From contig NZ_AUGD01000010.1 in the NCBI RefSeq assembly GCF_000426845.1, positions 124,001-188,000 of the forward strand: a stretch of 64,000 bases of DNA, read 5' to 3'. Of the stretch, positions 27,585-36,788 are shown piece after piece. The DNA is from Bradyrhizobium sp. in8p8. GTDB taxonomy: Bacteria; Pseudomonadota; Alphaproteobacteria; Rhizobiales; Xanthobacteraceae. The notes under the pieces were generated by a model. That model worked only from the letters and a program-made list of their open reading frames with translations, had not been told where the DNA came from and made no database searches. The translations under genes were made by a program, and so were the position numbers. Position 1 is the first letter of the stretch, and the number at the start of each line of letters is the position of its first letter.

Positions 27585-28836
27585 GACAGGCGTCTTCGAC
27601 GGCCCTGATCTTGTAGGCCTGCGCGGCGGCGATCATGCCCCACATCGCGCCCAGCATCATCCAGAAGTGCCGCCAGTGGTCCGTGTCGATCACGAAGTTT
27701 TCGCCGACCGTGCCGAGGAAGGCGGCAAACACCGCGAGATAGGCGCGCTGCCACGGCACACGGACGAAGATGTGCCTGAAGCCCATGATGACGGTGGTGA
27801 AGACCAGCGCGGGATAGCACACGCCGGAGAGCCAGCCGCCGGACATGAAGGCGTTGAGGTAGGAGTTGTGGGTGTCCTCGGGGAAGAAGCGGTGGAATTG
27901 CAGCGGGCCGATGCCGAACGGCAGGTCGAGCGCCATCTCCGCCCCCAGGATGTGTCGGCCGAACCGGCCGAAGCGGCCCTCATCGTAGCTCTGGTCGAAG
28001 CTCGCGCGCTGCTTGAACATTTCGGCGGTGGCGTCGAACGACAGCAGCACCGCAATCAACGCCAGCCCCAGCACGGCCGCGACGATCGCCATGATGATGA
28101 TGCGCGAGCGCTGCGCATTGGTGCGGCTGGTCAGCACCATCAATGCCAGCATGAAGCCGGAGGTCAGCACCAAGCCGCCCCAGGCGGCGCGGGAGAAGGC
28201 GAGCAGGATCGCAAGCGACATGATGCCGAAGGCGATGACGTTGCGGAACGCCTTGCCGAACTTGTCTGAGACCACGCTCTGAAGCGCAAACAGCGCCGGC
28301 AGGATCAGGAAGGCGCCGAGCACGTTCGGGTCCTTGAACGTGCCACGCGCGCGTCCGTAGAGCGTGAGGAGATCATTGCCGCCGGGGATCAGGTGGAAGT
28401 AGCCCGCGATCGCCAACAGCGAGGCGACCAAAGCGCCGGCCACGAGGCCGCGGCGGAGCATGTCCAGCCGCGCCGCCGTGTCTTCCGAGATGACCATCGC
28501 GAAGAACAGCACGGTCACCGCCATGTACCACGAGGTCGCGATCCAGGTCACCACCGCGGGCTTATCGAATAGCGGGATCGCGCTGATCGTGTAGCCGACA
28601 TTGAGTAGAACCAGCATCAGCACCAGCGGCATCAGAACGAGCTTCAGCCGCAGGCCGGTGGCGAAGAAGACGACCGCCGCCAGCAGCGTTGCGATCTCGT
28701 AGGGACTCGGCTCGATGAAAACGATCGCGCCGGAGGCGCCCACCAGCCACACCATCGCGCGCTGGAGAGCCAGCACGCCGGGCGCAGCGCGGACTGCTGT
28801 ATTCATCTCGCCGGCGGTCGCCGCATACGCCATCAC
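27568..28836 (-). CDS. O-antigen ligase / polysaccharide polymerase-like membrane protein
   Basis: The 422-aa product has about ten hydrophobic segments and the hallmark periplasmic region of the Wzy/WaaL superfamily: GTFKDPNVLGAFLILPALF (about 164-182), LAFSRAAWGGL (about 215) and DTHNSYLNAFMSGGWLSG (about 322-339). Such proteins polymerise or ligate lipid-linked oligosaccharides at the outer face of the inner membrane. It lies next to the sugar transferase and glycosyltransferase genes on the same strand, so polymerisation of the exopolysaccharide is more likely than lipopolysaccharide ligation. The last 17 bases overlap the convergent oxidoreductase gene. Confidence 0.82.
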   Translation of the reverse strand: MMAYAATAGEMNTAVRAAPGVLALQRAMVWLVGASGAIVFIEPSPYEIATLLAAVVFFATGLRLKLVLMPLVLMLVLLNVGYTISAIPLFDKPAVVTWIATSWYMAVTVLFFAMVISEDTAARLDMLRRGLVAGALVASLLAIAGYFHLIPGGNDLLTLYGRARGTFKDPNVLGAFLILPALFALQSVVSDKFGKAFRNVIAFGIMSLAILLAFSRAAWGGLVLTSGFMLALMVLTSRTNAQRSRIIIMAIVAAVLGLALIAVLLSFDATAEMFKQRASFDQSYDEGRFGRFGRHILGAEMALDLPFGIGPLQFHRFFPEDTHNSYLNAFMSGGWLSGVCYPALVFTTVIMGFRHIFVRVPWQRAYLAVFAAFLGTVGENFVIDTDHWRHFWMMLGAMWGMIAAAQAYKIRAVEDACPISPP

Positions 28837-28880
28837 ACGCCCATACGCCTACGCAAAACTGGTACACCACAAGCACTGCT

Positions 28881-29003
28881 GTCGTCGCCGGCCTGACCGG
28901 GCGATTCCAGTACGCCGCGGCTCGCTTTGGAGGAAACGGCTCGCGATGCGGCGTACTGGATATCCCGCCCGGTGCGCATCTGCGCACAAGGCGGGGCATG
29001 ACG
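28881..29003. repeat. palindromic intergenic repeat in the exopolysaccharide locus
   Basis: TCCAGTACGCCGC pairs with GCGGCGTACTGGA across about 50 bases, and the outer ends read GTCGTCGCC and GGCATGACGG. It fills most of the gap between the polymerase-like gene and the sugar transferase. Confidence 0.55.
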
Positions 29004-29008
29004 GAAAC

Positions 29009-30616
29009 TCAATACGCGTTCTCGTTCTTGGTCAGCAGCGAGATCGGCGTCTTCAGGAGAATGTACAGGTCGAACAGCACCGACCAGTTCTCGATGTAAT
29101 ATAGGTCGAACTCGACGCGCTTCTGAATCTTCTCTTCGTTGTCGATCTCGCCGCGCCAGCCGTTGATCTGGGCCCAACCGGTGATGCCGGGCTTGACACG
29201 GTGGCGGGCGAAATAGCCGTCGACGGCTTCGTCGAACAGACGGCTCTGGAGCTTGCCCTGCACCGCATGCGGACGCGGGCCGACCAGCGAGAGGTTGCCG
29301 GCGAAGACCACGTTGAAGAGCTGCGGCAACTCGTCGAGGCTGGTCTTGCGGATGAAGCGGCCGACGCGCGTGACGCGCGGATCGTTCTTGGTCACGACCT
29401 TGGCGGCGGTCGGATCCGCCTGATGATGGTACATCGAGCGGAATTTGTAGACGTCGATACGCTCGTTATTGAAGCCGAACCGCTTTTGGCGGAACAGCAC
29501 CGGGCCTGGGCTGTCGAGCTTCACCGCCAGCGCGACGAGGCCCATCACCGGCAGGGCGGCAAGCAGCGCCAGGCTGCCGACGACGCGGTCGAACAGCCAT
29601 TTCATCACCAGGTCCCAGTCGGTGATCGGCGCCTCGAACACGTCGAGCGTCGGCACCTCGCCGAGATAGGAATAGGAGCGGGGACGGAAGCGCAGCTTGT
29701 TGGTGTGCGCGGACAGGCGAATGTCAACCGGCAGCACCCACAGCTTCTTCAGCATCTCCAGGATGCGCGTTTCCGCCGAGATCGGCAGCGCGAACAGCAC
29801 GAGATCGACGCGGGTGCGGCGGGCGAATTCGACGATGTCGTCGACCTTGCCGAGCTTGCGCGCGCCGGCGCAGGTGTCGAGCGCTCGGCTGTCGTTGCGG
29901 TCGTCGAACACGCCGAGCACGTGAATGTCGGTATCTTCCTGCGCCTTCAGCGCTTCCACCAGCTGCTCGCCGTTGCTATCGGAGCCGACGATGATGGTGC
30001 GGCGGTCGAGCCGGCCCTGGCGCGCCCAGCGGCGCACCAGCGAGCGCAGTACCAGGCGTTCGGCGATCAGCGCCGCGAGCCCGAGGAAATAGAACGCGGC
30101 AAGCCAGAGTCGGGACACGTCGTTGCCGAACTTGGCGAAGAACGAGATGCCGATGAAGAGCAGGAAGACGAACGACCAGGACGAGATCATCCGCGTCATC
30201 TGCCGTAGCTGTCCGCGGAACAGCTGCACCTGATAGATGTCTGCGGCCTGGAAACAGACCACGGCGGCGACGGCGACCGCAATAACCTGGGCGGGATAGA
30301 CCCAGCTGAAGGCGCCGGCAAGCGGCATGACGTAACCGACATAAAGCGCAATGCCGACGAGGCTCAGCAGCGCGAAGTCGGCGAAACGGACGAAGCCGGC
30401 GATCACGATCGGTGAATAGGCGCGGGCGACCTTCTGGTTCACGACTTCGAGCGCGGCGGGTGAGAGCCGCCGGCGGCGTTCCACGAAGGGCTGGTCAGCA
30501 GGCTTCGCCGCGGCGCTGGTCGCGGCGTCGAGCATCGAGCGTGCGTTGAGCGGTTCCACTGGCGTCCACGTCCATTCCACGGCCCGCGGCACGGCCTTGA
30601 GTGCGCGGGCAAGCAT
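29009..30616 (-). CDS. undecaprenyl-phosphate glucose/galactose phosphotransferase
   Basis: Initiates polysaccharide assembly by transferring a hexose-1-phosphate to undecaprenyl phosphate. It is a polyisoprenyl-phosphate hexose-1-phosphate transferase of WcaJ-like architecture, 535 aa: about four N-terminal membrane segments (65-200), a middle nucleotide-fold region (TIIVGSDSNGEQL), a membrane re-entry segment, then the catalytic domain with FRQKRFGFNNERIDVYKFRSM, SLVGPRPHAV and KPGITGWAQINGWRGE. It probably starts the lipid-linked repeat unit for this locus. The N-terminal start could lie up to about 25 codons downstream. Confidence 0.92.
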   Translation of the reverse strand: MLARALKAVPRAVEWTWTPVEPLNARSMLDAATSAAAKPADQPFVERRRRLSPAALEVVNQKVARAYSPIVIAGFVRFADFALLSLVGIALYVGYVMPLAGAFSWVYPAQVIAVAVAAVVCFQAADIYQVQLFRGQLRQMTRMISSWSFVFLLFIGISFFAKFGNDVSRLWLAAFYFLGLAALIAERLVLRSLVRRWARQGRLDRRTIIVGSDSNGEQLVEALKAQEDTDIHVLGVFDDRNDSRALDTCAGARKLGKVDDIVEFARRTRVDLVLFALPISAETRILEMLKKLWVLPVDIRLSAHTNKLRFRPRSYSYLGEVPTLDVFEAPITDWDLVMKWLFDRVVGSLALLAALPVMGLVALAVKLDSPGPVLFRQKRFGFNNERIDVYKFRSMYHHQADPTAAKVVTKNDPRVTRVGRFIRKTSLDELPQLFNVVFAGNLSLVGPRPHAVQGKLQSRLFDEAVDGYFARHRVKPGITGWAQINGWRGEIDNEEKIQKRVEFDLYYIENWSVLFDLYILLKTPISLLTKNENAY

Positions 30617-30676
30617 CCCCTGGCACTTCGACTATCGAACAAATCGGAAGATTTTCTAAAGCGGCCTTAAGGATGG

Positions 30677-31810
30677 TTAATGATTGATGAAGGCGTCGCG
30701 ATAGCCGGCGAGCACGCCCTCGACCATCGCCTGCTGGGAGAAATGCATCGAGATGCGCTCGCGCAACGAGAGTGCGCGCTGCGCGGTCGTCTGTGGATCG
30801 TCCAGCGCCGCGGCGATCGCCTCGGCCATCGCGTCGGGATTGCTCGGCGCGAACAGCGCAGGGCTGTCGGCACCGAAGATTTCAGGGATACCGCCGATGC
30901 GGGACGCGATCATGGGAATGCCCGCGGCACCCGCCTCGATCACGACATAGGGCATGGAATCGCCGCGCGAGGGCACGACGAGCAACCGCCCCTTGGAAAA
31001 GCCGTAGCGCGCCTTGACGTGGCCGATGAAGCGGATCGCATTGGTGAGGCCGAGCCTCTCGACCTGCGCTTTCAGCGCCGCTGTCTCCTCGCCGTCGCCG
31101 CCGAGCGTCAGCGTCACCTTCTTGCCGCCTTCGTGCAGTCGTGCGAGGGCGTCGACCAGCAGGTCCGCGCCCTTGATGTGCCTGAACTCGCCGACATAGC
31201 AGAGGTCAGTGGCATCGTCGGCCGTTACCACGGGCTCGAACTCCTCCGGCGTGACACCATTGAAGACGCAACGCACCACGCCCTTGGGCGTACCGACGAT
31301 GCGTTGATACGTGTCGCGGGCAAAGGCGCTCTCGAACAGGAACAGATCCGTCGAATCCATCAGCGCGCGTTCCAGGCGCGCGTAGAATTCGCCTTTGATT
31401 GTGTTCAACGGATAGTGCAGCGAGCCGCCATGCGGCGTGTAGATGCGAATGGTATCGTCCGAGCGCCGCCGCATGCGGATGAAGGCGCCGGCCTTGGCGC
31501 CGTGGCCGTGCATCACGTCGGGCTTGAGCTTGGCGATAAGGCGCCTCATCCGCAGCCAGACCAGCAAATCGTCCGGCGAAGGCTCGCGGCGGATCGCGAG
31601 CCGATGCACGCCGAGCTTCAACCGAGGCGCGAGCTCGGCCAGCGCCTTGTCGGCGCGCTCGCCGCCTGTAAGGCTGTCGGCGAGGATGCCGACATGATGG
31701 CCGCGGTCGACCTGGCCATTGGCGACGTCGAGGATATGGCGGAAAATTCCGCCGACCGGAGCACGCACGGCGTGCAGGATGCGAAGCGGCCGGTCTGGAG
31801 AGGGGGGCAT
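30677..31810 (-). CDS. family 4 glycosyltransferase
   Basis: GT-B-fold retaining transferase that adds a sugar to the lipid-linked repeat unit. From the Met at 31810 (377 aa) the sequence begins with the acceptor-side motif HAVRAPVGGIFRHILDVANG. The donor domain has YVGEFRHIKGADLLVDAL, LGGDGEETAALK and the E-x7-E region SRGDSMPYVVIEAGAAGIPM. A longer in-frame start at 31891 is possible but has poor initiation context. It is on the same strand as the sugar transferase, about 60 bases upstream of it, implying one operon. Confidence 0.9.
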   Translation of the reverse strand: MPPSPDRPLRILHAVRAPVGGIFRHILDVANGQVDRGHHVGILADSLTGGERADKALAELAPRLKLGVHRLAIRREPSPDDLLVWLRMRRLIAKLKPDVMHGHGAKAGAFIRMRRRSDDTIRIYTPHGGSLHYPLNTIKGEFYARLERALMDSTDLFLFESAFARDTYQRIVGTPKGVVRCVFNGVTPEEFEPVVTADDATDLCYVGEFRHIKGADLLVDALARLHEGGKKVTLTLGGDGEETAALKAQVERLGLTNAIRFIGHVKARYGFSKGRLLVVPSRGDSMPYVVIEAGAAGIPMIASRIGGIPEIFGADSPALFAPSNPDAMAEAIAAALDDPQTTAQRALSLRERISMHFSQQAMVEGVLAGYRDAFINH

Positions 31811-32012
31811 GATCAAAACCAGCTCGACGGCGAATGCCGAACAATTTTCGCGAGATAATCGAGTGGGATTAAGCGGCCTCGTGGTTAACAAACAGTGACG
31901 AGCGGGTGTGCTCCAGGTGCCGGATGGTCGCGATTAACCCAGCGGCAACCTTAATGGAGTGTAATCGCGCCGGTTGAGGTAGAGTCGCAGCGTTGCCCTG
32001 CGGGAGTGTTCG

Positions 32013-34310
32013 ATGCGTTTAGCGTTCTGGCGTGCCGGCAAGGACAAGGCGGTGATCGCGCGCGCGGTCTCGAGGTCGAAGCCCGCAGCCGCGCCCAAAA
32101 TCGAAGCCGAGATCGAAGCCGACAAGGTTGAAGCGAATCCCGCGCCCTTCGTCGCGAAGCAGGCGCAGGTCGAGTCCGGCGATATCGACCTGCATGCGCT
32201 TGGCGCGGTCTTGGCGCGCAAGCGCGGCTGGATCGTCGTGCCGACGGTCGTGGCGCTCGTCGCATCGCTCGGCGTCGTCAATCTCATCACACCGCGCTAC
32301 AAGTCCGAAGCCCGCATCCTGATCGACGGCCGCGAGAACGTGTTCCTGCGCCCGAACAGCGATCGCGCCGAGGAGCGGCAGGCACTCGACGCCGAGGCGG
32401 TCACCAGCCAGGTGCAGCTCGTTCTGTCACGCGATCTCGCGCGAGAGATCATCAAGAAGAATAAGCTCGCCGAGCGACCCGAATTCGACCCGGTGCTGCA
32501 GGGCATCTCGCCGCTGAAATCGCTTGCCGCGCTCATCGGTATCGGCCGCGATCCGTTCGCGATGACGCCGGAAGAACGCGTGCTCGATGCCTATTACGAG
32601 CGCCTCCAGGCCTACGCGGTCGACAAGTCGCGCGTGATCGTGGTCGAATTCCAGTCGGCCGATCCCGAGCTTGCCGCCCGCGTCGCAAATTCGATCGCCG
32701 ACGGCTATCTCGTGCTGCAGCAGGCCGTGCGCCAGGAGCAGGCCAAGAACGCCAGCCAGTGGCTCGCCGGCGAGATCGAGAGCCTGCGCAAGAAGGTCTC
32801 CGAGGCCGAGGCCAAGGTCGAGGACTTCCGTTCAAAGTCCAGCCTGTTCGTCGGGACCAATAACACGACGTTGTCGAACCAGCAGATGGGCGAGGTCAAC
32901 ACCCAGCTCAACAATGCGCGGTCGATGAAGGCGGACGCGGAATCCAAGGCGCGGCTGATCAAGGAAATGCTCCAGAGCGGCAAGCCGATCGAGGCATCCG
33001 AGGTCGTGAACTCCGAATTGATGCGCCGGCTGTCGGAGCAGAGGGTGACGCTGCGCGCACAACTTGCGGAGCAGTCGTCCACGCTGCTCGGCAATCATCC
33101 GCGGATCAAGGAGCTGAAGGCGCAGCTTGGCGACCTCGACAACCAGATCCGCGACGAAGCCGCCAAGATCTCGCGCTCGCTCGAAAACGACGCCCGGATC
33201 GCCAGCGGGCGGGTCGATGGTCTGACCACGAGCCTCGAGCAACTGAAGAAGCAGGCGGCATCCACCAACGGCCAGGACGTCCAGCTCCGCGCGCTGGAGC
33301 GTGAGGCCAAGGCGCAGCGCGACCTGCTGGAAACCTATCTCGCCAAGTACCGCGAAGCCAACACCCGCGAAACCATCGACACCGCTCCGACCGATGGCCG
33401 CATCATCTCGCGCGCCATCGTCTCGAACACGCCGGCCTATCCGAAGAAGCTGCCGATCGTGCTCATTGCGACGATCGCGACGCTGCTGCTGTCGTCCGGC
33501 ACCGTCGTCACCGGCGAGCTGCTGCGTCAGACCGCGCCGCGGACGTTGGCCGCGATTGCGCCGGCGCGGGCGCCGGTGCGGCGGGAGCCATCGCTCCAGC
33601 CGGCCGTCGCTGCTGCCGTCGATGCTGCCATCGACCCGATCGTCGAGCCTGCTTTGCCCGAGCCCGCGCCGTTGCAGCCCGAGATTGTGAGCGACAAGGA
33701 TGTCAGCGAGTTCGACGAGATCGAACGTCTGGCCGACAAATTGCGCAGGGCGGGCGCTGAGGCCAGGAAGGTCACCGTGCTCGGCACTGCGCCCGGCGCA
33801 GCGATTACTCTATCGACATTGACACTTGCCCGGCACCTTTCGCGCGACGCGCGCGTCGTCGTGGTCGATCTCGCGGCGTCCTCGCCGAGCCTTGCCGCGG
33901 CGTCCGTCGATGCTTCGGCTCCAGGGCTTGCCGAGCTGATGCAGGGCGAGGCGTCGTTCGCGCAAATCATCACCCGGGACAAGCTGTCGCGGCTGCATCT
34001 GGTCATGGCCGGCCGTCCCGGCTTCGACCGCAGCTTGCTGCAATCCCCGCGCGTGGCGCTTGCCATCGACGCGCTGCTGCGCGCCTATGATCACGTGCTG
34101 ATCGATGCCGGTAGTGCCTCCGATCTTCCGGCCGAGCTGCTGACGGCGCATGCCCGCGCCGTCGTGGTGCCGGATGCGTCGATGGCACCGGACGCGCGCG
34201 CGCTGATGTGCGAGCAGCTGAGGGCGGTCGGCTTCAGCGACGTGACGATGCTGAGCAAGCCGGTGCAGCCGTCCGATGCGGTGGAGACGCCGCGCGTCGT
34301 GGCGGCGTAG
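32013..34310 (+). CDS. Wzz/Wzc-like polysaccharide copolymerase with degenerate ATP-binding domain
   Basis: Controls exopolysaccharide chain length in related systems. The 765 residues contain a Wzz domain with the first membrane segment at about 70-90 (WIVVPTVVALVASLGVV), a periplasmic coiled-coil region (about 230-450), the second membrane segment near 488-506, a Pro/Ala-rich linker and a C-terminal BY-kinase-like domain. The Walker A loop reads GTAPGAAIT (591-599), with no lysine, and there is no C-terminal tyrosine cluster. VVVVDLAASSP and HVLIDAGS retain the outline of the A' and B motifs. It therefore looks unable to act as a tyrosine kinase. It is divergent from the glycosyltransferase. 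Confidence 0.85.
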   Translation: MRLAFWRAGKDKAVIARAVSRSKPAAAPKIEAEIEADKVEANPAPFVAKQAQVESGDIDLHALGAVLARKRGWIVVPTVVALVASLGVVNLITPRYKSEARILIDGRENVFLRPNSDRAEERQALDAEAVTSQVQLVLSRDLAREIIKKNKLAERPEFDPVLQGISPLKSLAALIGIGRDPFAMTPEERVLDAYYERLQAYAVDKSRVIVVEFQSADPELAARVANSIADGYLVLQQAVRQEQAKNASQWLAGEIESLRKKVSEAEAKVEDFRSKSSLFVGTNNTTLSNQQMGEVNTQLNNARSMKADAESKARLIKEMLQSGKPIEASEVVNSELMRRLSEQRVTLRAQLAEQSSTLLGNHPRIKELKAQLGDLDNQIRDEAAKISRSLENDARIASGRVDGLTTSLEQLKKQAASTNGQDVQLRALEREAKAQRDLLETYLAKYREANTRETIDTAPTDGRIISRAIVSNTPAYPKKLPIVLIATIATLLLSSGTVVTGELLRQTAPRTLAAIAPARAPVRREPSLQPAVAAAVDAAIDPIVEPALPEPAPLQPEIVSDKDVSEFDEIERLADKLRRAGAEARKVTVLGTAPGAAITLSTLTLARHLSRDARVVVVDLAASSPSLAAASVDASAPGLAELMQGEASFAQIITRDKLSRLHLVMAGRPGFDRSLLQSPRVALAIDALLRAYDHVLIDAGSASDLPAELLTAHARAVVVPDASMAPDARALMCEQLRAVGFSDVTMLSKPVQPSDAVETPRVVAA

Positions 34311-34431
34311 GCGAGCGCGCCAGCCGTCGGTCTCCTACGCGCTGCGTCTTACACTCCCTCTCCAGGGTCCTCGACGGGAGGGCAAGGGGCAGCGCGAAAG
34401 CGGATGGAGAGCGCAAAAGAGCTGGTGACGT

Positions 34432-35613
34432 CTATCCGAACGCCTGCCGCAGCCGGCGGGCCAGGTCGAACAGCATTTGGTTCTGCTTCACCAGCCGCTT
34501 GCCGTGGCTGAGTGAGGACATTGCCATCGCGGCGAGCCTGCCGCGCGAGGTCAGGGGCACGAAGCTGTCGAAGATGTCCTCGTCGTCCTTGCAGAACATC
34601 CTTTTGTAGTCGTCCGAGCCGATGCCGAGGTCGAGCGAGCGGTAGCCGCGCTCGGCGTAGCGATCGATGATGTAGCGCATCAGGATGAGGCCGGGGCTGT
34701 AGCGGGCGTGCTCCGACATCGTGTAGGTGTTGAACATCATCGAGAAGCGCTGGCCATCGGCGACGCCGGCGAAGATCGCGATCACCTCATCGTCGCATTC
34801 GAGCGCGTGAATGTCGATGACGCGGCCTTCGCCACGTGGCGCAAGACAGGCGCTGCGGATGAACTGTTCGACGCCAGGCTCGGCGAAGACGTTCGGCAGC
34901 TTCTGCTCGGCCATCCGCGCCGGCTTGACGCGGAAGAACCAGTCGAGCAGGCGGGTGACGTCGGCATCTGATGTGGCCAGGTGATAGCGATAGCCGGTGA
35001 GGGCCTGTAGCTTCTTTTCCTTGCTCTTGAGACGGCGGCGGAACGAATTGCTGATCCGCGATGCCGCCGGGCCGCCGGGCTCCATCGTCAGCAGCGGGCA
35101 GCCGTTGATCGCGCTCTGCCGCGGCAGCAACGCAAACGGGTTCGTCCGGTCGTGCCAGCGCTGCGGCTGCTGCGTCAGCACGAGCACGTCGACACGCTCG
35201 CGCAGCGCCGCAAGCAGGGCGTCGAGATCGGCGACGCCGGCCTGCGCCGCCAATTCGGCATCCCACAGGCCCATATTGAAGGTCGTGTGCTTGCCGCCCA
35301 TGAAGCAGGCCGTGCGGACGCCATGGCTCTGGCGCAGGCAGAGCGGGAGCAGCAGGAGCGGCCGGTGCTCGGCGTCGCGGGCAATCACGATGAAGGGTCG
35401 CGCGCCCTCGCGCTCGCCGACCAGTCGTTGCCAGGCGCTGAGCAGGTCGAAGCGCTGATAGGGCGTGAAGAGATGGCCGGGCTCCTCGAAGGCGCGCCAG
35501 ACGGCCTCGGCCTCGGCGAGATCGATGACGATATCGACATGAGCGATACGTCTCGCTTTTGACCGCGATGGCGCTTCTGCCGTCCGGCTTTGCATCGCCG
35601 CAGCCATGGTCAT
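34432..35613 (-). CDS. FemAB/GNAT-like acyltransferase (BioF2-like acetyltransferase domain)
   Basis: The 393-aa protein has the double-GNAT architecture of the FemAB/CelD group found in exopolysaccharide clusters: N-terminal VIDLAEAEAVWRAFEEPGH with LLSAWQRLVG, middle RRLKSKEKKLQALTGYRY, and C-terminal HARYSPGLILMRYIIDRYAE with RSLDLGIGSDDYKRMF. Such proteins are thought to add acyl or aminoacyl groups to polysaccharide or peptide substrates. It is divergent from the deacetylase-fold gene and convergent with the copolymerase. Confidence 0.82.
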   Translation of the reverse strand: MTMAAAMQSRTAEAPSRSKARRIAHVDIVIDLAEAEAVWRAFEEPGHLFTPYQRFDLLSAWQRLVGEREGARPFIVIARDAEHRPLLLLPLCLRQSHGVRTACFMGGKHTTFNMGLWDAELAAQAGVADLDALLAALRERVDVLVLTQQPQRWHDRTNPFALLPRQSAINGCPLLTMEPGGPAASRISNSFRRRLKSKEKKLQALTGYRYHLATSDADVTRLLDWFFRVKPARMAEQKLPNVFAEPGVEQFIRSACLAPRGEGRVIDIHALECDDEVIAIFAGVADGQRFSMMFNTYTMSEHARYSPGLILMRYIIDRYAERGYRSLDLGIGSDDYKRMFCKDDEDIFDSFVPLTSRGRLAAMAMSSLSHGKRLVKQNQMLFDLARRLRQAFG

Positions 35614-35738
35614 TCGCGAAACCTGTCGAGAAATCGATAATACGTATTTCGGCCTGTGGCCGACCTTTGCAAAGAAAGGTCAACAAAGGGTAATGACAGG
35701 GAGAGGGAACGGCGGCGGCGCGCGCGAAGGGCGGGATT

Positions 35739-36788
35739 TTGGTATCCGACGACAGATGGCTGGAGCGTCTGCGCCTCGAGCTGGCCTGGTTCACCGGCCA
35801 AGCCGTGCTGCGCAGTCGCGGGGCCGGCGCCATTCTGCGCTTTCAGCACGTGCGGCCGCGGCGGCGGGGCGGGTTTCAGCCATCGCGCGCGAGCGAGATC
35901 ACGCCGCAATTTCTCGATCGCGCCATTCGCGCGCTGAAGCGGTGGAGGTACGATTTCCTCGGCATGGACGAGGTATGCCACCGCGCCGTGACGCTGCCGG
36001 AGAAGGGGCGCTTTGTGGCGCTGACCTTCGATGGCGCCAGCAAGGACCTCATCAACTTCGCCTATCCCGTGCTGGTGCGCCACGCCGTGCCCTTCACGAT
36101 CTATGTGCCGACCGCGTTTCCAGACGGCGTCGGCGAGGCCTGGTGGTCAGGGCTGGAGCAGGTGATCGCGCGCGAGAGCCGCATCAGCCTGATGATGGGC
36201 GAGAAGGAGCAGCGTTTCACCGTAACCGACAATGCCGAGAAGCAGGCGCTGTTTTCGCATCTGGAGAGTTGGCTCCGCTCGCTGCCGCCCGCGGATCTGT
36301 CGGCCGCCATTGCCGATCTCTGCACGCGCTACCGGGTCGACCTCGCGGCGCTCTCGCGCGCAGCGTCGATGGATTGGGAGGATCTGACGAAATTGGCTGC
36401 GGATCCGCTCGTCACGATCGGCAGCGCGACGGTGAATTGCCCCGTCTTGGCGAACATGAAGGACGCAGCTGCACTGCGAGAGATGATGATGGGCAAGGCC
36501 GTTGCGGAAGCCGCTTTCCGCCGCGAAGTCACGCATTTCGCCTTTCCGTTCGGCGATCGCGCCTCGTTTCGGCGCAGCCACGTCGTGATGGCGGAGGAGG
36601 CCGGTTTTGCCAGTGCCGTGACGGCGATCCCGGGTGTCGTGGAAGCGGAGGGACGCACCAATCTGCGCGCGCTGCCGCGGATTTCCTGGGACGGCCGGGT
36701 GCGGTCGCTGCGCATGCTGCGTGTCCTGGCATCGGGCGTCGCCTTTGCGACGGTGAAGCCGACGGGGAGCGCTAGGAGCCAGACTTGA
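35739..36788 (+). CDS. polysaccharide deacetylase fold protein lacking the metal site
   Basis: A NodB-homology (CE4) fold of 349 aa from a TTG start with AAGGGCGGG upstream. Motif 1, normally TFDDG, reads TFDGA (96-100), so the metal Asp is missing. Motif 2, normally SHTxxHP, reads SATVNCP (229-235), so both metal histidines are replaced (A230 and C234). FAFPFG (268-273) preserves a later family motif. The DNA reads GCG and TGC at the two His codons, with an intact frame on both sides. It is probably a non-catalytic homologue or binding protein within the exopolysaccharide locus. It overlaps the convergent DUF2842 gene by 17 bases. Confidence 0.82.
   Translation: MVSDDRWLERLRLELAWFTGQAVLRSRGAGAILRFQHVRPRRRGGFQPSRASEITPQFLDRAIRALKRWRYDFLGMDEVCHRAVTLPEKGRFVALTFDGASKDLINFAYPVLVRHAVPFTIYVPTAFPDGVGEAWWSGLEQVIARESRISLMMGEKEQRFTVTDNAEKQALFSHLESWLRSLPPADLSAAIADLCTRYRVDLAALSRAASMDWEDLTKLAADPLVTIGSATVNCPVLANMKDAAALREMMMGKAVAEAAFRREVTHFAFPFGDRASFRRSHVVMAEEAGFASAVTAIPGVVEAEGRTNLRALPRISWDGRVRSLRMLRVLASGVAFATVKPTGSARSQT

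Noticed and set aside
35614..36775. Overlapping long frames in other phases across the deacetylase-like gene
   Set aside because: Frames such as 35606-36775 are Arg/Gly-rich shadows; only the 35739 frame carries CE4 fold motifs.
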